Positions 1-11,936 of a stretch of DNA of 64,000 nt are shown piece after piece; the first letter of the stretch is position 1, and every line of letters begins with the position of its first letter. The notes below the pieces were generated by a model. That model saw only the letters and a list, made by a program, of their open reading frames with translations. It did no database searches and was not told the DNA's origin. Source of the DNA: Varanus komodoensis. Taxonomy: Eukaryota; Chordata; Lepidosauria; Squamata; Varanidae. Position numbers and translations under genes: made by a program. The DNA lies in contig NW_025335505.1 in the NCBI RefSeq assembly GCF_004798865.1, positions 24,604,274-24,668,273 of the forward strand. Reading direction: 5' to 3'.

Positions 1-1360
1 CTCAGAAACTTGTTTCAAGGTCAGAATTGGGACTCCAAACTCAGCATGCCTATAGAAAGGAGGCTCAGCCCTCTCAAGTTACTGTCTCCACAGCTAGGTT
101 GTTCTGATTTAGAGTGGGAAGTAGATGAGCAGGAATTTGCAAGTTACTCTGAACTATCAAAGTGAGCATGAAAACAAAACTATTTTGGAGCAGGAAAGAG
201 ACACAATAGAACAGAGGTTGCTCTTAGATCCTATCAAGAGATGTCAGGCCAAGAGAACTAATCAATCAAGTATTGTCTGCCATTCCTGCTATCTAGGCCT
301 CAAACAGCCTGAGCTGTTCTGAGGGTAGAGTCAAGACATTGAGTTCACTATTACTATGTTTGACATGACAAAGTTTCAGGAATGTATTCCCATATCTGGA
401 GCTATGCCTGAATACTGTAGTCAAAGTGAAAATCAGAGGTGGGGAGGAAATGCCTTAGATACAATCTTGCTAGCTAATTCTGAACTGGCTGGTCTTAAAT
501 GCATATAGTAGACATGTCTCTTGCTAGTTCTCAGTGTGCTGGATGATAGCTTGCATGACACTACACGTAATCACTAATATATCACTCCTCTCATCTTGAA
601 TCACACATGCGAGAAAATATCTAGGTAATTTATAAAAATAAAAATAGTCTACAGCACTGGAAATAAAAGATGTCAATGTGTAACAAAAGTAATGAAAGAA
701 ATTCATTTTCTGTCAATGCACTGACATCCTTAAGCTTTTTTTTTTAAAACCAAGAGATCCTGAGCAAATGAAGACATTAATTTTGCATGATAAAAGCAAA
801 TAAAGTAAGACCATATGTACCTAAGTTTACCCATACATTCCTGTAAGATTTCAAGGTCAAGAAATGTTTTCATCCTTTGAAACATAATGTTTCCTCATTC
901 ATTTCTGTCCTATATGGTTATTTCATCTAACACAGCGATTCAGCAGGCAAAAAATACCTAATAATTTGCTGGGGTTTGTCGCATTTCAGCTGTTTTCAGC
1001 ATACACAAATAAAAAATGTCTAGAAATGATTTAATACTCCTTTTCAGCAGCTGTGGCTGTAAAACTTTAAAATGTGCCAGCCAACTGCTAGTAATGAAAA
1101 AGTATTCCTTATTTTTCTCCTTTTTCCCTGAGGGGCCATCTCCCCAACCTGATATGGGTCGCTGAGATGTATAAACAGTGATGGTTCAGAAAGATGGCCA
1201 AGGCAGGGTTATGATGTGCGTTGATTAGGTCTATTAATGGGGCAATTATAGTTTTATTAACTGATCTTCATCTCTCATTTACTATCCTACAAGCTTTCAT
1301 GAGACTGCAAATTTCCAAAATTACAAATGTTTTCACAGGTACAGCTGGACACTGTATGAA
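1..1360. other. Unique AT-rich sequence, no gene seen
   Basis: No frame reads like a known protein and no repeat family was recognised. The stretch at about 920-1080 is even in base composition and free of recognisable repeats, so it could be conserved non-coding DNA, but nothing in the sequence proves that. Confidence 0.5.
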
Positions 1361-1603
1361 AGCTAGTGTAGTGTAGTGGTTAGAGTGTTGGATTGGGATA
1401 CAGGATATCCAGGTTCTAGTCCCCACTCAGTCCTGAAACTCACTGGACAACTTTGAGCCAGTCAGTAACTGCCAGCCTAACCACCTTGCAGGGTTGTTTT
1501 GAGGATAAAATGGAGAGAGGGAGAACAATATAAGCGATCTTAGGTTCCTCACAAGAGAAAAGCAGGTGGGATATAAATATGATAGATGATGATGATGATG
1601 ATA
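1361..1603 (+). mobile_element. MIR-like CORE-SINE, nearly complete
   Basis: A tRNA-like head carries a degenerate A box (tagtggttaga, near 1374) and a B box (ggttctagtcc, 1412-1422). A MIR-type core follows, with 'ggacaactttgagccagtcagtaactg' spread over about 1444-1470 and a 'cagggttgttttgaggataaaatgg' block near 1490-1513 (each quoted in part in spirit with the CORE consensus). The tail 'gggatataaat' followed by GAT repeats resembles L2-type tails. This is the most complete copy of the family here. It was probably moved by L2 machinery, which is inferred from the shared tail. Confidence 0.8.
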
Positions 1604-3638
1604 TGTGTCATCCTGTAGTCTCCAACTTATGCCTATGAATGAAATCTCTCTAAAATATCCTATCCCTGACATCCCTGATTAGATGTTAAATAATACTATG
1701 CAAATACAAACCATTTTATAGTGATATGATTTACATTGCTGACAGGTTGAGAAATGCAAATTTCAAGTGAAGAGATTTTCCCTATTAAATATATTTGTTT
1801 TTATTGGTCAACTGCATTCAGTAACAATTGGTCAGTACCAATCATCAGTTTATATTAGCAGAGAAACACACTCTTAAAATTACATATTTTACTGCTACAT
1901 TGTGATAAGCTAAATTAGGAGCAGGGGCTGAAACAAAATGCAGGAAATCCCTGAGAGTTTTTAGGGTTATCCCTTTCATCAACTTCATTTAACTAACAGA
2001 CTTTCTCATTTCCAAAACAATCAAAAAGTGTAATGTGAAGAATCCACATGGCTATGCATAGTAGGGGGAGATAATTCACTACAATAAATCTTCCCTGATG
2101 CTAGTCCATCTTTCTGTTCTGATGTTAACAAGGTAGGAATCTGAACATGTGTGTGCAAGCTGTCTGTCTTAAGCTGCCAGTCTCGATAAGAAGTTCTTTA
2201 TAATCAGGTGCTATCAGAAATGGTTCTGTAATGCTTGGCAAAGGGGAAAACATCATCTACATTTTTAGGCAGTGTGGGTGTGTTAAATTAAATGAGAGAA
2301 GTGAAAAACAAACCCTTTCTTGATAGGTGCTAGGCAGCTTTTTCTTCCCAGGTATGATGTTCATTTTTTTTCTTTTCAAGACCTTGGATCTTTTGATAAC
2401 AGCCCTCTTAAGTGCTTTCTAGGTTAGAAGGATGAGAGAGAATAGATGGCAATCATGATGCCACTGGATGATAAAGCCAGAACGCAGACTAAACCCTCAG
2501 ATCAATAGGAATGCAGACAGCCGTAACAGGAGACTGCCTGGTGTCTGTTCCAGTTTGACTTCCTCTTTGGGCTGCATGCAATCACGTCAGCCTTTGAGTC
2601 ATAAGGATGTTTCCCCTGTGTTCTGGAGCTAAGTGCCAGAAGGAGTCTACAGAGGTAGTCTGCTGTTTAAACCAATATTGTTCTTAAGCCATACCAATGC
2701 AGTATTTTATTTCTCAGGATTTTTAGCCCACCTTAACCCTGAAGGCTCACAGGAGATAACAGCTTTTTGAATCTGAAATCAGTGCTCAAATAAAGCCAGA
2801 ATCTGAAGCAATGGATACAAGTGCGGCATTTTTGACAGGCAAGCAAAATGCAAACTAATTAAATAAAAAAAGAAAACGTGGAGGAACAAAGTGGACACAT
2901 CCAATTTTTTTCTGTTCCCTGTGCCATAAAACCTTTACCCCTGCTGAAAAGATAAAGTACTGCTCAGTTTTAAAAACAGATTATTACTTAAGCAGCAGCA
3001 ACTGATACAGTTAAATTACCAAGCAAACTTTTAGCTGCATGTACAGCTATTTCCCTCATATATTTAATCATAGGGAACTCTTTAAAGTTTAAATTTTGCC
3101 CAGCATTCCAGGGACATTCCTGGGTTGTTGACGAAAGCTCATACAAAGGAGAAGCAGCAAGCACAAAGAAGGCACTGGACTCACTCACTTCTGCACATCC
3201 CCTCCAATGTATAGGTTAAACTGCATGAGAACTGGCATTCAGTGCAAACCAGATCACTATGTATCACTTCTTTAGACTTATGGTTAAACTTAAACCAATT
3301 CAGCAAAACATGATGTATGAGCGTATTAGACACCACAACATCTTGTTAGGAAGAAATGGTCTAGCTCTGTCATATATGGGTTATGTCATGTGAAAAATGC
3401 CTCATTAAGGAGCATTCTCAGATCCCTTAACAGCCTAGAGACTTATACTACAAGTTTGAAAGGATAAACACCCATCATTTATTATTCAATGGTTTGAGCA
3501 TCTTGCTACTATCTCTGCACTTGAACATAGATTCCATAGTTGTCTTGTTGGGACATCTATTCAAACATACAGTCTGCTTAGGCTAATGTGTACAATTTAA
3601 GACATGCATGTAGAATTTCTGTTCAAGTTATTGTTTTT
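1604..3638. other. Unique sequence, no gene seen
   Basis: No coding similarity or clear repeat was recognised over 2 kb. A weak LINE or SINE tail-like patch lies near 2710-2760 on the minus strand but is too decayed to call. Confidence 0.45.
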
Positions 3639-3674
3639 CTTTTCTTTCTTTCGTTCTTTCTTCTTTCTTTTTGG
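3639..3674. repeat. Imperfect (TTTC)n microsatellite
   Basis: A run of TTTC units with a few substitutions lies in a polypyrimidine-rich patch. Confidence 0.8.
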
Positions 3675-4130
3675 TTTTGTTTCTGTTGTATTGCAAATGC
3701 TTAAAACAGTTTTAAAAGAAAAACATAGTTTTGCCAGGCTTTATGAAAACACTGTTCTTTACTCCATTTTGATATATTATTGAGGCAGGAACCCTTGTTT
3801 GGAAGCTTTCCATATTCATGAATATATGTGGATGCGATCATAGACATGTTTAGACAGAAATAAGCCTTGCAACTACCAGCATGCCCCAGCCAGCTGGGAG
3901 CTGTAAGACTTTCTTCAGTCTAAACATGCCTAGGATTGTGCCCTATGTAAACAGCAAACATGGCAACCATGAGTGGTTTAATATTTGGCAGGATATATAT
4001 TTTGCATCATCAGAAATGGAAATACTTCCATTTCTAGCTCCTACAGCAGCAGGAAACAACTTTTTTTTAAAGGAGACCTTTTATATTTTAAAAATATATC
4101 ATTTAGATGTTGTCTGAAACAAGCAATGTT

Positions 4131-4250
4131 GCTAACACAACAGTTTAGGTTGAGAGTCAGTAACTGGCCCAAAGTCACACAATGTGCTTTATGGCTCAGT
4201 GGTGACTAGAATTTGGATTTCTTGAGTCCAGGTCCACCATATTGTGCCTT
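4131..4250 (-). mobile_element. CORE-SINE fragment, antisense
   Basis: Read on the minus strand, the B-box region (tggactcaagaaatccaaat), the 'gtcaccactgagccat' block and the core motif 'tgtgactttgggccagtta' appear in the order seen at 1361-1603. The 3' tail is missing, so this is a head-plus-core fragment. Confidence 0.7.
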
Positions 4251-4426
4251 CCTCTGATAGTAAAATATCTTGGGCTGGCCCTTGGTTCAAGAAAGAAACA
4301 GTTTGTGGCAAAAACTTAGCCTTGCCCAAACAACCTCTTCTCTCCTAATCTCACTCAAGCACTGAGAATGCAAGGCTGGCCAAAGATATTTTGCTTCCTA
4401 AGGCAGAATGGGAAATGTCTCCCCAC

Positions 4427-4446
4427 CACACACACACACACACACA
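4427..4446. repeat. (CA)10 microsatellite
   Basis: Ten uninterrupted CA units. Confidence 0.95.
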
Positions 4447-5615
4447 GTGCCACCCTGGGCCAGTTACATTATTTTGCCACCTGGTGCAGAATATCTCTTA
4501 TGCGTTCTTCCCTATTCCTGGCCATAAAAAACAACAATAGTACATCAAATATCTAAACATTTGCTGGTCTTTCATGATACCCCAAATCTGTATCCTAAGA
4601 TGGTGATCTTATTTTGCCTGATGGTAAGACCAAATTAACAAAAGGAAAGTGGTAATTCCTTGAGGGTTGGTCCCTTAAGGTAGAGAGTTCCCATGAATCC
4701 AGGCACAGCCCTTGGTCAGTGAAAGGTTTGCTGGGGGTGTGGGAAGCAAGTGAAACCCTGGGGATAGAATTGGAGAAATGACAGGAAATAATCTGCTTAG
4801 ACAAGCCTGGACATATACATTTTCTGGAGTGTCTACTAATATGCAGAACCACACTGAATGTGTAAAATTAATCTTATACTATAATCATTTGCTGACACAT
4901 TATTATCACCATCTATTTAGAACTAGAACAATCCTAAGAAATAAGAACAATTTAATGGATGGAAGCCATGGGAAGAGAGAGAGGGAGAAAAGCTGAAAGG
5001 GCAAAATTTACTTTATCATGAAGCCAGCAGGTAAAGCAACACCTTAATATTGTATTTTGTTTTAAACAGAAGCTCTGTGGCTTTTCCTCTTATAATACAG
5101 AATATATCCTTTACAAACCCTGATAAAACACTGGAAAATCTTGCTTATTCAGACATAGACCCTCCTAGTTTGACAGGTCTTGGAGTCTTCCAGCCTGGAA
5201 CCAGATCATGTCCTTGTGGAGCAACATGAGAATGTGTGAACTACTGTCTCTAGCTGCCCCTGTTCTGTTCTATTAAAAATGTTAATATTTCCAGTTCCCA
5301 CTTCTGAAACATGGGGATAATTAATATTGTACATGTCTCCAATGTGCAGCTCTATGCAGCTGCTCTGCCCACTTTTGTGTGTGTGCAAAACTCTCCAGCT
5401 GCTTTCAAGCTGTTCCTTTGAATCTGCTACAATACTGGCATTTCCCTCCCCATCACAGATTTGCTGCTCAGGCTATTTATAGACAATAGAAGGGTGGCAG
5501 GGGTTATTGGCATTCTTTTCTTCTTATCCTCACAAGAGACCACTTGAGGAAAGGAGAGGGCTTCATGCAGAATCTCTCCCCTGTCTGGTTGGAGGAAGCC
5601 GAGAGCTATAGTTTG
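4447..5615. other. Unique sequence, no gene seen
   Basis: Short frames only, with no recognisable domain and no clear interspersed repeat. Confidence 0.45.
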
Positions 5616-5810
5616 GGAGGAACCATAGCTCAGCAGTACTCCACATGCTTTGAACGCAGAGGGTTGCAGGTTCAACCTTTGGAATCGCCAGGAAGGTCTA
5701 GGAAGCAAACCTGCCTGAAACACTGGAGAGCCACTGCTGCCACTCAGTGTCGACAGTACTGAGCTAGATGGACCAAGTAGCTGTTTTGGTATAAGGTAGC
5801 TTCCCATATT
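5616..5810 (+). mobile_element. tRNA-derived SINE with CR1-like tail
   Basis: The head resembles a tRNA pol III promoter: A-box region 'catagctcagcagta' (near 5624) and B box 'ggttcaacctt' (5669-5679). The body has 'cctgcctgaaacactggaga', a 'cagtgt' block, then 'gagctagatggaccaa' and 'ataaggtagcttccc'. The last part resembles CR1 3' ends such as 'actagatggacctt' at about 16130, which suggests CR1 mobilisation (inference). Other copies lie at 56880, 58700 and 63530. A short direct repeat (accagatttgggaatgg) follows the element at about 5838 and 5861. Confidence 0.75.
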
Positions 5811-6085
5811 CATAGCCCGACCACATCTGAAATGCACCAGATTTGGGAATGGTGTTCTATTACCAGATTTGGGAATGGCCCTTTGCTTCTGTTTGTTTAA
5901 ATGATAACAACTGTGTTCGCTCTGGCCCTGGGCAGAAGCGGCATACGCTGTCCAAAATGGTGCGGGGTGGGGGCATGTTCTTAAAATGGCAGAGCATTAG
6001 CATGGGTTGGAGCGGCAGGGTATGGCTTTTACATGAGGTATGAGTTATCATGTAGATAAGGAGCCCTCCAGTGTCAGGGAAAATA

Positions 6086-6086
6086 T

Positions 6087-6122
<36 letters not shown>

Positions 6123-6492
6123 AACATTTCTATGCCGCCCCCATTGCAACAAACCCTTGGGGCGGCTCACAAAAAGTACAAAAAAACATACAATAACAAT
6201 ATAACAATTTAAAAGAAAAAAACATTTAAAACCCTCGGTGCATTGTCGGCTAATTTTAAAATCCTAATAAATACAATAATTTAGCAATTAAAATAAGTTT
6301 TAAATAAAAAGGTCTTAGCCTGGCGCCGAAAAACAAATAATGACAGCGCCAGGTGGACCTCTCTGGGGAGCGCATTCCATAGATGGGGCGCCACCGCAGA
6401 GAAAGCCCTCCTCCAGGTACTCACCCTCCTAATATCATTCACAGAGGGTTCCCGGAGAAGGGCATCTGTTGCTGATCTCAAGGGGCGGGAGA
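6086..6492 (-). mobile_element. L2-type LINE, 5'-truncated 3' end
   Basis: On the minus strand this carries the C-terminal end of L2 ORF2 (66 codons, 6481-6281) with motifs RRAFSAVAPHLWNALPRE and RRQAKTFLFKTYF. A short 3' UTR follows with the 'tgagccgcccc...ggcggcatag' hairpin region and a (TAAA)n tail at 6087-6122, which appears as TTTA on the plus strand. The copy breaks off within the coding region, the normal outcome of incomplete target-primed reverse transcription. It is closely similar to copies at 9684 and 22250. Confidence 0.85.
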
Positions 6493-6544
6493 GCTTTCCA
6501 CCTGAGAAGGGGATACTATTGTACCCAAGTCCTGTCTTTAGACT

Positions 6545-6602
6545 TCTTAAAAGCCATTTGTTAGCTGTTGCAGGAGCAGAATGCTGGATGAAATAGGCCT
6601 TT
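6545..6602 (+). mobile_element. Possible CR1 3' tail remnant
   Basis: The string 'gaatgctggatgaaataggc' followed by 'ctttggctctta' matches the usual end of older CR1 elements. It is short and decayed. Confidence 0.35.
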
Positions 6603-6604
6603 GG

Positions 6605-6760
6605 CTCTTATATATTTATTACATTTTTAAACTATCCAATAGATGAAACTCTCTGGCCAGTTTACAACATTTAAAACCATAAAATACAACATAACACAAT
6701 ACAATACAATTGGCTAAAACCTTTAAAGTGACAGTATAAAAAAGCCAAAATAAAATATAG
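6605..6760 (-). mobile_element. L2-like LINE 3' tail, different subfamily
   Basis: On the minus strand the segment reads as a stretch ending 'gtaaactggccagagagttt', 'ctattggatagtttaaaaat' and an AT-rich tail. This is the layout of L2-type 3' UTRs but with different bases from the 6086 copy, so it belongs to another subfamily. Confidence 0.5.
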
Positions 6761-6849
6761 GAGTTGCACGAAGATTTAATATACAGTAACAGATTTATGT
6801 TCTTAATTGCATGTACTTAGCAGGGAAAAACATGAAGTCAACAAACTTG

Positions 6850-6905
6850 TACTCACTTGCCTGGGAATAAGTCTCACTGAACTTATTTCTGAGTAAACAT
6901 TGATC
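6850..6905 (-). mobile_element. Fragment of short palindromic repeat (family P1)
   Basis: On the minus strand it reads 'tttactcagaaataagttca' then 'gtgagacttattcccaggca', the inner portion of the repeat seen more fully at 51409-51494. Confidence 0.55.
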
Positions 6906-6952
6906 AAAGTGACAAAGGTCAGGATGACATGCATGGCCCACCCTTTTCTTTT

Positions 6953-7090
6953 ACCCTGACAGCAACCTTGTGAGGTAGGTTAGAATGACTGAAGGTGACT
7001 GATGCAAAGTCATCCCATTGTGCTTCATGGTTGAGGAGAAATTTGAAGCTAAGCCACCATGGTCACCAGTCAGCTCTTTGTTCACCATAT
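6953..7090 (-). mobile_element. CORE-SINE fragment, antisense
   Basis: Minus strand: 'accatgaagcacaatggga', then 'tgactttgcatcagtcac', then 'ctaacctacctcacaaggtt', matching head-proximal and core blocks of the CORE-SINE family. Confidence 0.7.
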
Positions 7091-7844
7091 CTTACTGGCT
7101 CTCTTTTAGACTCCCTTGATGTATAAGTTTTAAATGTATACCATGAGCTTTGTGGCCATAAATTGGCTGAAAGCACCTAACGAAAAGCACCTTACAAAAA
7201 GCATCACATTGTTTCATTTTTACTGGAATCTGTCATTTTGTTCCATTCCACTCCATCACAAGTCACTGTGACAGACAACAAGGAGAACACTGTGAGCAAG
7301 ATATTTTGAAAGATATTGATCATCTGTCGTGAAAATGTCAATAAATAAACTATCCATGGACTCTGCATATGTCAGAATAAGAATGTTAATGACTGCAAGA
7401 TAAAAGTCCAGTTTTATCTACAGAAAAGTAAGCTGAAGTGTGTTGTATGAGAACTAAGAGGTAAGGACTGATGAGATGTCCACTTCTTAGTGTCTTCTTA
7501 GGTCATTTATTATTTACACAGCATGTAAAAATATTGACTCGTAGGTTAACAAGCATTTGCTTTGCTTTGCTCTTCTCCCTGCCTGATACAAATGTCCTGA
7601 AAGTGAATATGAAATGATAGCTACCCTAACAGCTCCAAATGTTACAATAACAATGGAACTACACATGTGATTAAACTTGCCTACCACACAGACAGGTGGG
7701 AAAATATTTTCAGCCTGAATGCCCACTTGTGCATTATATCTTTGTTATTAAGAGCAAGAACAAATGGACCAGCAGTATTCAAAGTGAGATTTACCTGGAT
7801 TTGATACATGGCAAGCTGACAGAGGCCATTCTCCGTATAGGTAT
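7091..7844. other. Unique sequence, no gene seen
   Basis: No recognised domain or repeat. Confidence 0.45.
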
Positions 7845-8010
7845 CCTGACTGTAGAATCCCCTCCCCATCTCATATATAGATGGCGCCAAGTCTTGCAAG
7901 TTTTCAGTGCCTGTTAAAGACCTACTTGTTTACTCAGGCTTTTGACTGAATTTGCCCCCCACTCCATCTTTTGCTGTGTCATGTAAATCGTTACTTTTTA
8001 CTGTCAGAGT
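7845..8010 (+). mobile_element. Old L2-type LINE, C-terminal remnant
   Basis: Shifting frames give a WNS-like start, then 'VLQVF', then 'LKTYLFTQAFD'-like residues. This is the standard L2 ORF2 ending (lysine-threonine-phenylalanine/tyrosine-leucine-phenylalanine...). It is a more divergent subfamily than the (TAAA)n L2 copies in this window. Confidence 0.5.
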
Positions 8011-8077
8011 CTCCTTACCAATGGCAGGAATGAATACTCAGACCTATAAGGAAGACTGAATCACCTTGAACCCCAGC

Positions 8078-8297
8078 ATTTATTTATTTATTTAAACCAT
8101 TTTTATGCCACCCCCATTGCAACAAAGCCTCAGGGTGGCTCACAACCAAAATATACAAATATAACAATTATATGACAAAAATATTAAAACCCGGCGCATC
8201 TCAGCTTAAAGATTTAATATCCTATAAATACCAATAAATTAACAATTAAAATAAGTTTTAAATAAAAAGGTCTTAGCCTGGCACTGAAAAACAAATA
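8078..8297 (-). mobile_element. L2-type LINE 3' UTR fragment
   Basis: This has the same 3' UTR as the copies at 6086 and 9684: a (TAAA)n tail, the GCC-rich hairpin, 'cggcgcatctcagc' on the plus strand, and the last codons of ORF2. It is 5'-truncated just inside the coding region. Confidence 0.8.
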
Positions 8298-8856
8298 TTA
8301 CCTTCCCCCTCAAATCTCCTGCATAAAAAGTTGAAGTCAGGAGAAGAGTGCTAACTCATTCTTGCTTCTGTCAATATCCATAATGTTTGTTCTGGTCTTT
8401 TTATTAGTACAGGTGTGCATTATCATGTAATTACCATCAACAGTCTGAGGTGATACAGGGTTTACTGTTTGTACAGGTTTACTGCCTTGCTGATAATGTC
8501 ATTTCTTTGCAGGAGGTCTCATCCTACTCCTGTTGCTCCTAGATAGCTCCAACACTATGGCAAACCCTGGAATTAAGGTGACTATTTTGTATTTAGCAAA
8601 CAGAAGAATGTGGTTTGTGTTCATGAGGTTACATTTTCTTAACCATACTCTACAGGAACTTGTAGGAATGCAGCAAAGAAATGGCTGCAGACACACATAC
8701 CATTGCAGTATGTATACTGTGGATAGTATAGCAAGATGCACAGAAGTAATGTGTGAGAAGTCTCAGGAATGTGCAGTTTGGCACCTCATAGTGCATCTGC
8801 ATGTTAATTATCAGCAAATAAATATGTGAACTGATTCCAAATTTAAAAAGCACTGG
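8298..8856. other. Unique sequence, no gene seen
   Basis: A 98-codon plus frame overlaps shadows on the other strand and shows no recognisable domain. Confidence 0.4.
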
Positions 8857-9081
8857 CTGGGTTCAGGCAACAAGATAACTCATACATTGGGTATGAGTTG
8901 AGTATGGATTGTCACTGAGCACACAGTTCACAACCCAACAACAAAATCATGGGTTTTCTTCATGGATTGTTCATGGTTAGCAAACCATACTTGTGTTCAG
9001 ATGGTATAATAATCCACATTTCAAAACATCCCATTTCAATCAACCCCCAAGTGAGGGTTATTGCTTTTTAACTGGATCCAG
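8857..9081 (+). mobile_element. Putative non-autonomous DNA element (family R1)
   Basis: It begins 'ctgggttcaggcaacaagat' and ends 'aactggatccag', imperfect inverted ends. An internal second start (ttcagatggtataataatcc, about 8995) repeats the end motif. The same arrangement occurs at 30161-30410. The family could not be assigned by eye. Confidence 0.5.
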
Positions 9082-9683
9082 TCACTATCTGTGAAATGAT
9101 AATTCCAAGAATAGCTGGACACCACCTCTTGCAAATCCGTTGGGATTTGGCCTTCATGATCAGTGAATATGGAGTGTTAAATGAAGCCCCCATGGGGTTG
9201 CTGATCATCCCCATTCCACTGAAAGCCCCACTCCCCTACTTTGCAAATAGATAAGAGGTATCTGTCAGCATAAGGGAATGTACTCCTACCCCCATCATCC
9301 CATTTCTTCAACACTTAACATTGGAGAATATAGAAGGTAGAGGATCTTCCATGAAGTCCTCAAGTGCTTGGTATTCAGAGCTTACTAATCTCATGATCCC
9401 TGAGCAGGAAAGGAAATACACAAAGAGGCCCTTAAAGGGAGCAGTGAGGTATGACTTAGTAGTGCAAGAAGGCCAGTCAAGTGGGGGAGGAGGCAGATGA
9501 TGCTGTTCCCACCTCAGCTGGGCAAACAGGGATGTCGGATGTCTGCCCAGTCTGCAGTGTCATAACTATTGGCATGAAGAGGTGTCATATTATCCCTGCA
9601 TGCTGAAGTTGTGCACATATAACAAATATGTGAATCAGGACTTATCTTTCTGTTTTACCATTGCAAAGATATAGATCTCTACC
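9082..9683. other. Unique sequence, no gene seen
   Basis: No coding or repeat signal recognised. Confidence 0.45.
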
Positions 9684-10203
9684 CATTTATTTATTTAAAA
9701 CATTTTTATGCCGCCCCCATCGCAACAAAGCCTCAGGGTGGCTCACAACAGGATACAAAGTACATAAATACATAAATAATAACAATATAACAATTAACAA
9801 AAATTGTTTAAAAGTCCCCGGTGCATCTCGGCTAAAAATTTAAAATCCTATTAATTCAAATAATTTAACAATTAAAATAAGTTTTAAATAAAAAGGTCTT
9901 AGCCTGGCGCCAAAAAACAAATAACGACGGCGCCAGGCGGACCTCTCTGGGGAGCGCATTCCATAGATGGGGTGCCTCCGCAGAGAAAGCCCTCCTCCAG
10001 GTACTCACCCTCCTAATATTCACAGAGGGTTCCCGGAGAAGGGCATCTGTTGCTGATCTCAAGGGGCGGAAGGGCATATATGGACACAAGCGCTCCTTTA
10101 GATATCCAGGTCCCAAGCTGTTTAGGGCTTTATAGGTCATAACCAACACCCTGAATTGGGCCCGGACTTCAGTCAGGAGCCAGTGGAGCTGACGGACATT
10201 TAG
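9684..10203 (-). mobile_element. L2-type LINE, 5'-truncated
   Basis: A minus frame of 114 codons (10209-9865) gives the C-terminal third of L2 ORF2: LHWLLTEVRAQFRVLVMTY, KALNSLGPGYLKERL, RRAFSAEAPHLWNALPRE and a final KTFLFKTYFNC. The 3' UTR and (TAAA)n tail follow at 9684-9850. No stop interrupts this part of the frame, which points to a fairly young copy. Confidence 0.87.
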
Positions 10204-11649
10204 GGACATTTAACTAGCTAGCTGACAGATAGCAGCAATTTTCCACCTATAGGTCCTGGGTGGTCATTCATCCTACTGTCTAGTTCAATTCCAGTTGAAA
10301 GATAAAACCCCCCAACAATGGAGAGCAGGGGGCTTGATATTGCACCAGGACAGCAAACTGTGCAGCACATGAACATATTGTATAACTATTTAAATGAAAT
10401 GAATTATTTCTAGATGTACACCAATATTTATAAGCCCACACATGCAAATTCTTTTCACATCTGTGCCTTCTTTTGGCCCCTTTTTGTGGGATGATGTGTT
10501 CCTTTCTTTTTCAGTGATATGTAATAGGTACCCTTAATGGTCCCCATGACTAGCCAATACCAGTAGTCTAGCATTCCTCTAACAAGAATGCCACATGATG
10601 TCCTATATGCAAAAATATGTGCCAGATTCTGGGTTGCTCTATCTGCCAAGATTCCAATCCATCACAGCAAGACATGAGATTGCACAAGCCTTGCACACAG
10701 CAGTTATATTACCACTAGCTCTCTCCCATCTATCATCTTTCTTTCCTAGTTGCTGTTGTTGAAGCCCAGCACGTACTGTAGCTACCCTTCTGGTGCTTTC
10801 CCCCCAGTGCCCCCTCTTTTCCTCCAACAGAGCCTTTTGCATATTAGTAGCTATTAATCCCATTGCATCAGCCTCTTAATTGGGTCCTGCCAGCATTCAG
10901 TTCTCCTCCTCTGTCCTCCTTTCTCCCCATGACATTTATAGGGATGTACCAAATCCATCATGTTTCTGCATTTGAATGGAGCAGATAAAAGCTACTGCTT
11001 CAGGTTTTGGTTAATTGGAAAGGGCTCCTGGTTTTGAACTAAGGGGCAATCCTAATCAGGGATAAGGAGGAGAGAGGGCAATTCTGTTCTTTATGAAAAA
11101 TGTGGACCTCCCCACAGTCATTCCTCTTCAGCTGCTGCCTCACAGATGGACCTTTTAATTGAATTTTCTTACAAGCCTGAGGGAGGGAGTTCATTTCAGG
11201 TCAGGTGAGACAACTGGAGTGAATCTAATGGCGGCAGTTTCTTTTCAGCAGGAGCACAGCAAAAGTGTGCTGTTTTGTTTCATCCCCTTCTTTTGTGCAG
11301 AAAAAAAATCAATTAAAAATAAATAAATAAACACACATAAGCACATAATGATTTCTAATTGTTAATGTTGCCTCCTTTCCCACATAAGTGGCATCAAGGT
11401 CATTTGATGGAGAGATAATAGTTGCTTTGTGCTCTCTGCTGTTGCTGCTGCAAATAGACACGAGCTAGGATGCTACAATTACATGTTCACAAAATATTGT
11501 GCTGGACTACAGCTGTGCTTCAGAACTGCGGATATAAGCAGAATTGGATGCTGGGATTTTATAAATTTGGAAAACTGCTCAAACAGAAGCTGTACAACTT
11601 GGGACATCTCTGTTCAGTCAGTCAAAGCTTTGGTCAAATCACTAAGCTC
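10204..11649. other. Unique sequence, candidate conserved block
   Basis: There is no gene or recognised repeat in 1.4 kb. The segment at about 10960-11340 lacks repeats, mixes GC-balanced sequence with AT-rich homeodomain-like cores (ttaattg, caattaaaaat), and is the largest repeat-free block near the CR1 nest. Any regulatory role is speculation. Confidence 0.35.
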
Positions 11650-11772
11650 TCCCTCCAGGCTCCAATTCTGATACTGGAGTTGGCAAAAGTACAGAGAAGG
11701 ACAAAAAAAATGATCTCTTATGAGGAGTGGCTATGACAACTGGAACTGTTCAGCTTAGAAAAGAGACAAGTA
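11650..11772 (+). mobile_element. Old CR1 LINE, left half of a split copy
   Basis: The last codons of the reading frame at 11470-11736 give KVQRR, then TKKMISYEE, then, after a stop, a LELFSLEKRQ-like string. That is the CR1 ORF2 C-terminal motif. The sequence stops at 11772 where the younger CR1 begins and resumes at 15793, with caagta present at both junctions. Confidence 0.8.
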
Positions 11773-11936
11773 GATGGGCGGGGCCAACGGCTCTTTTGGC
11801 TCTTGCCTCTTGGCAGAGCAGCAGAGGCACAGGCTGGGGGAGAGTGCTGAATGACCAGGGAACTGGTGAAGGCAAGGTAGGAGCTGGGCAGAGGAGCAGA
11901 GGGCCAGGAGCAGCCGAGAGGAAGGAAGACCAGGAA

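Noticed and set aside
5624-5679. A tRNA gene (A box and B box present); likewise at 1374, 26080 and 63600
   Set aside because: No full cloverleaf or acceptor stem, and each is followed by SINE body sequence, so these are SINE heads.
5427-5837. A 136-codon minus-strand frame
   Set aside because: It runs through the antisense of the tRNA-derived SINE and reads its body, so it is a shadow.
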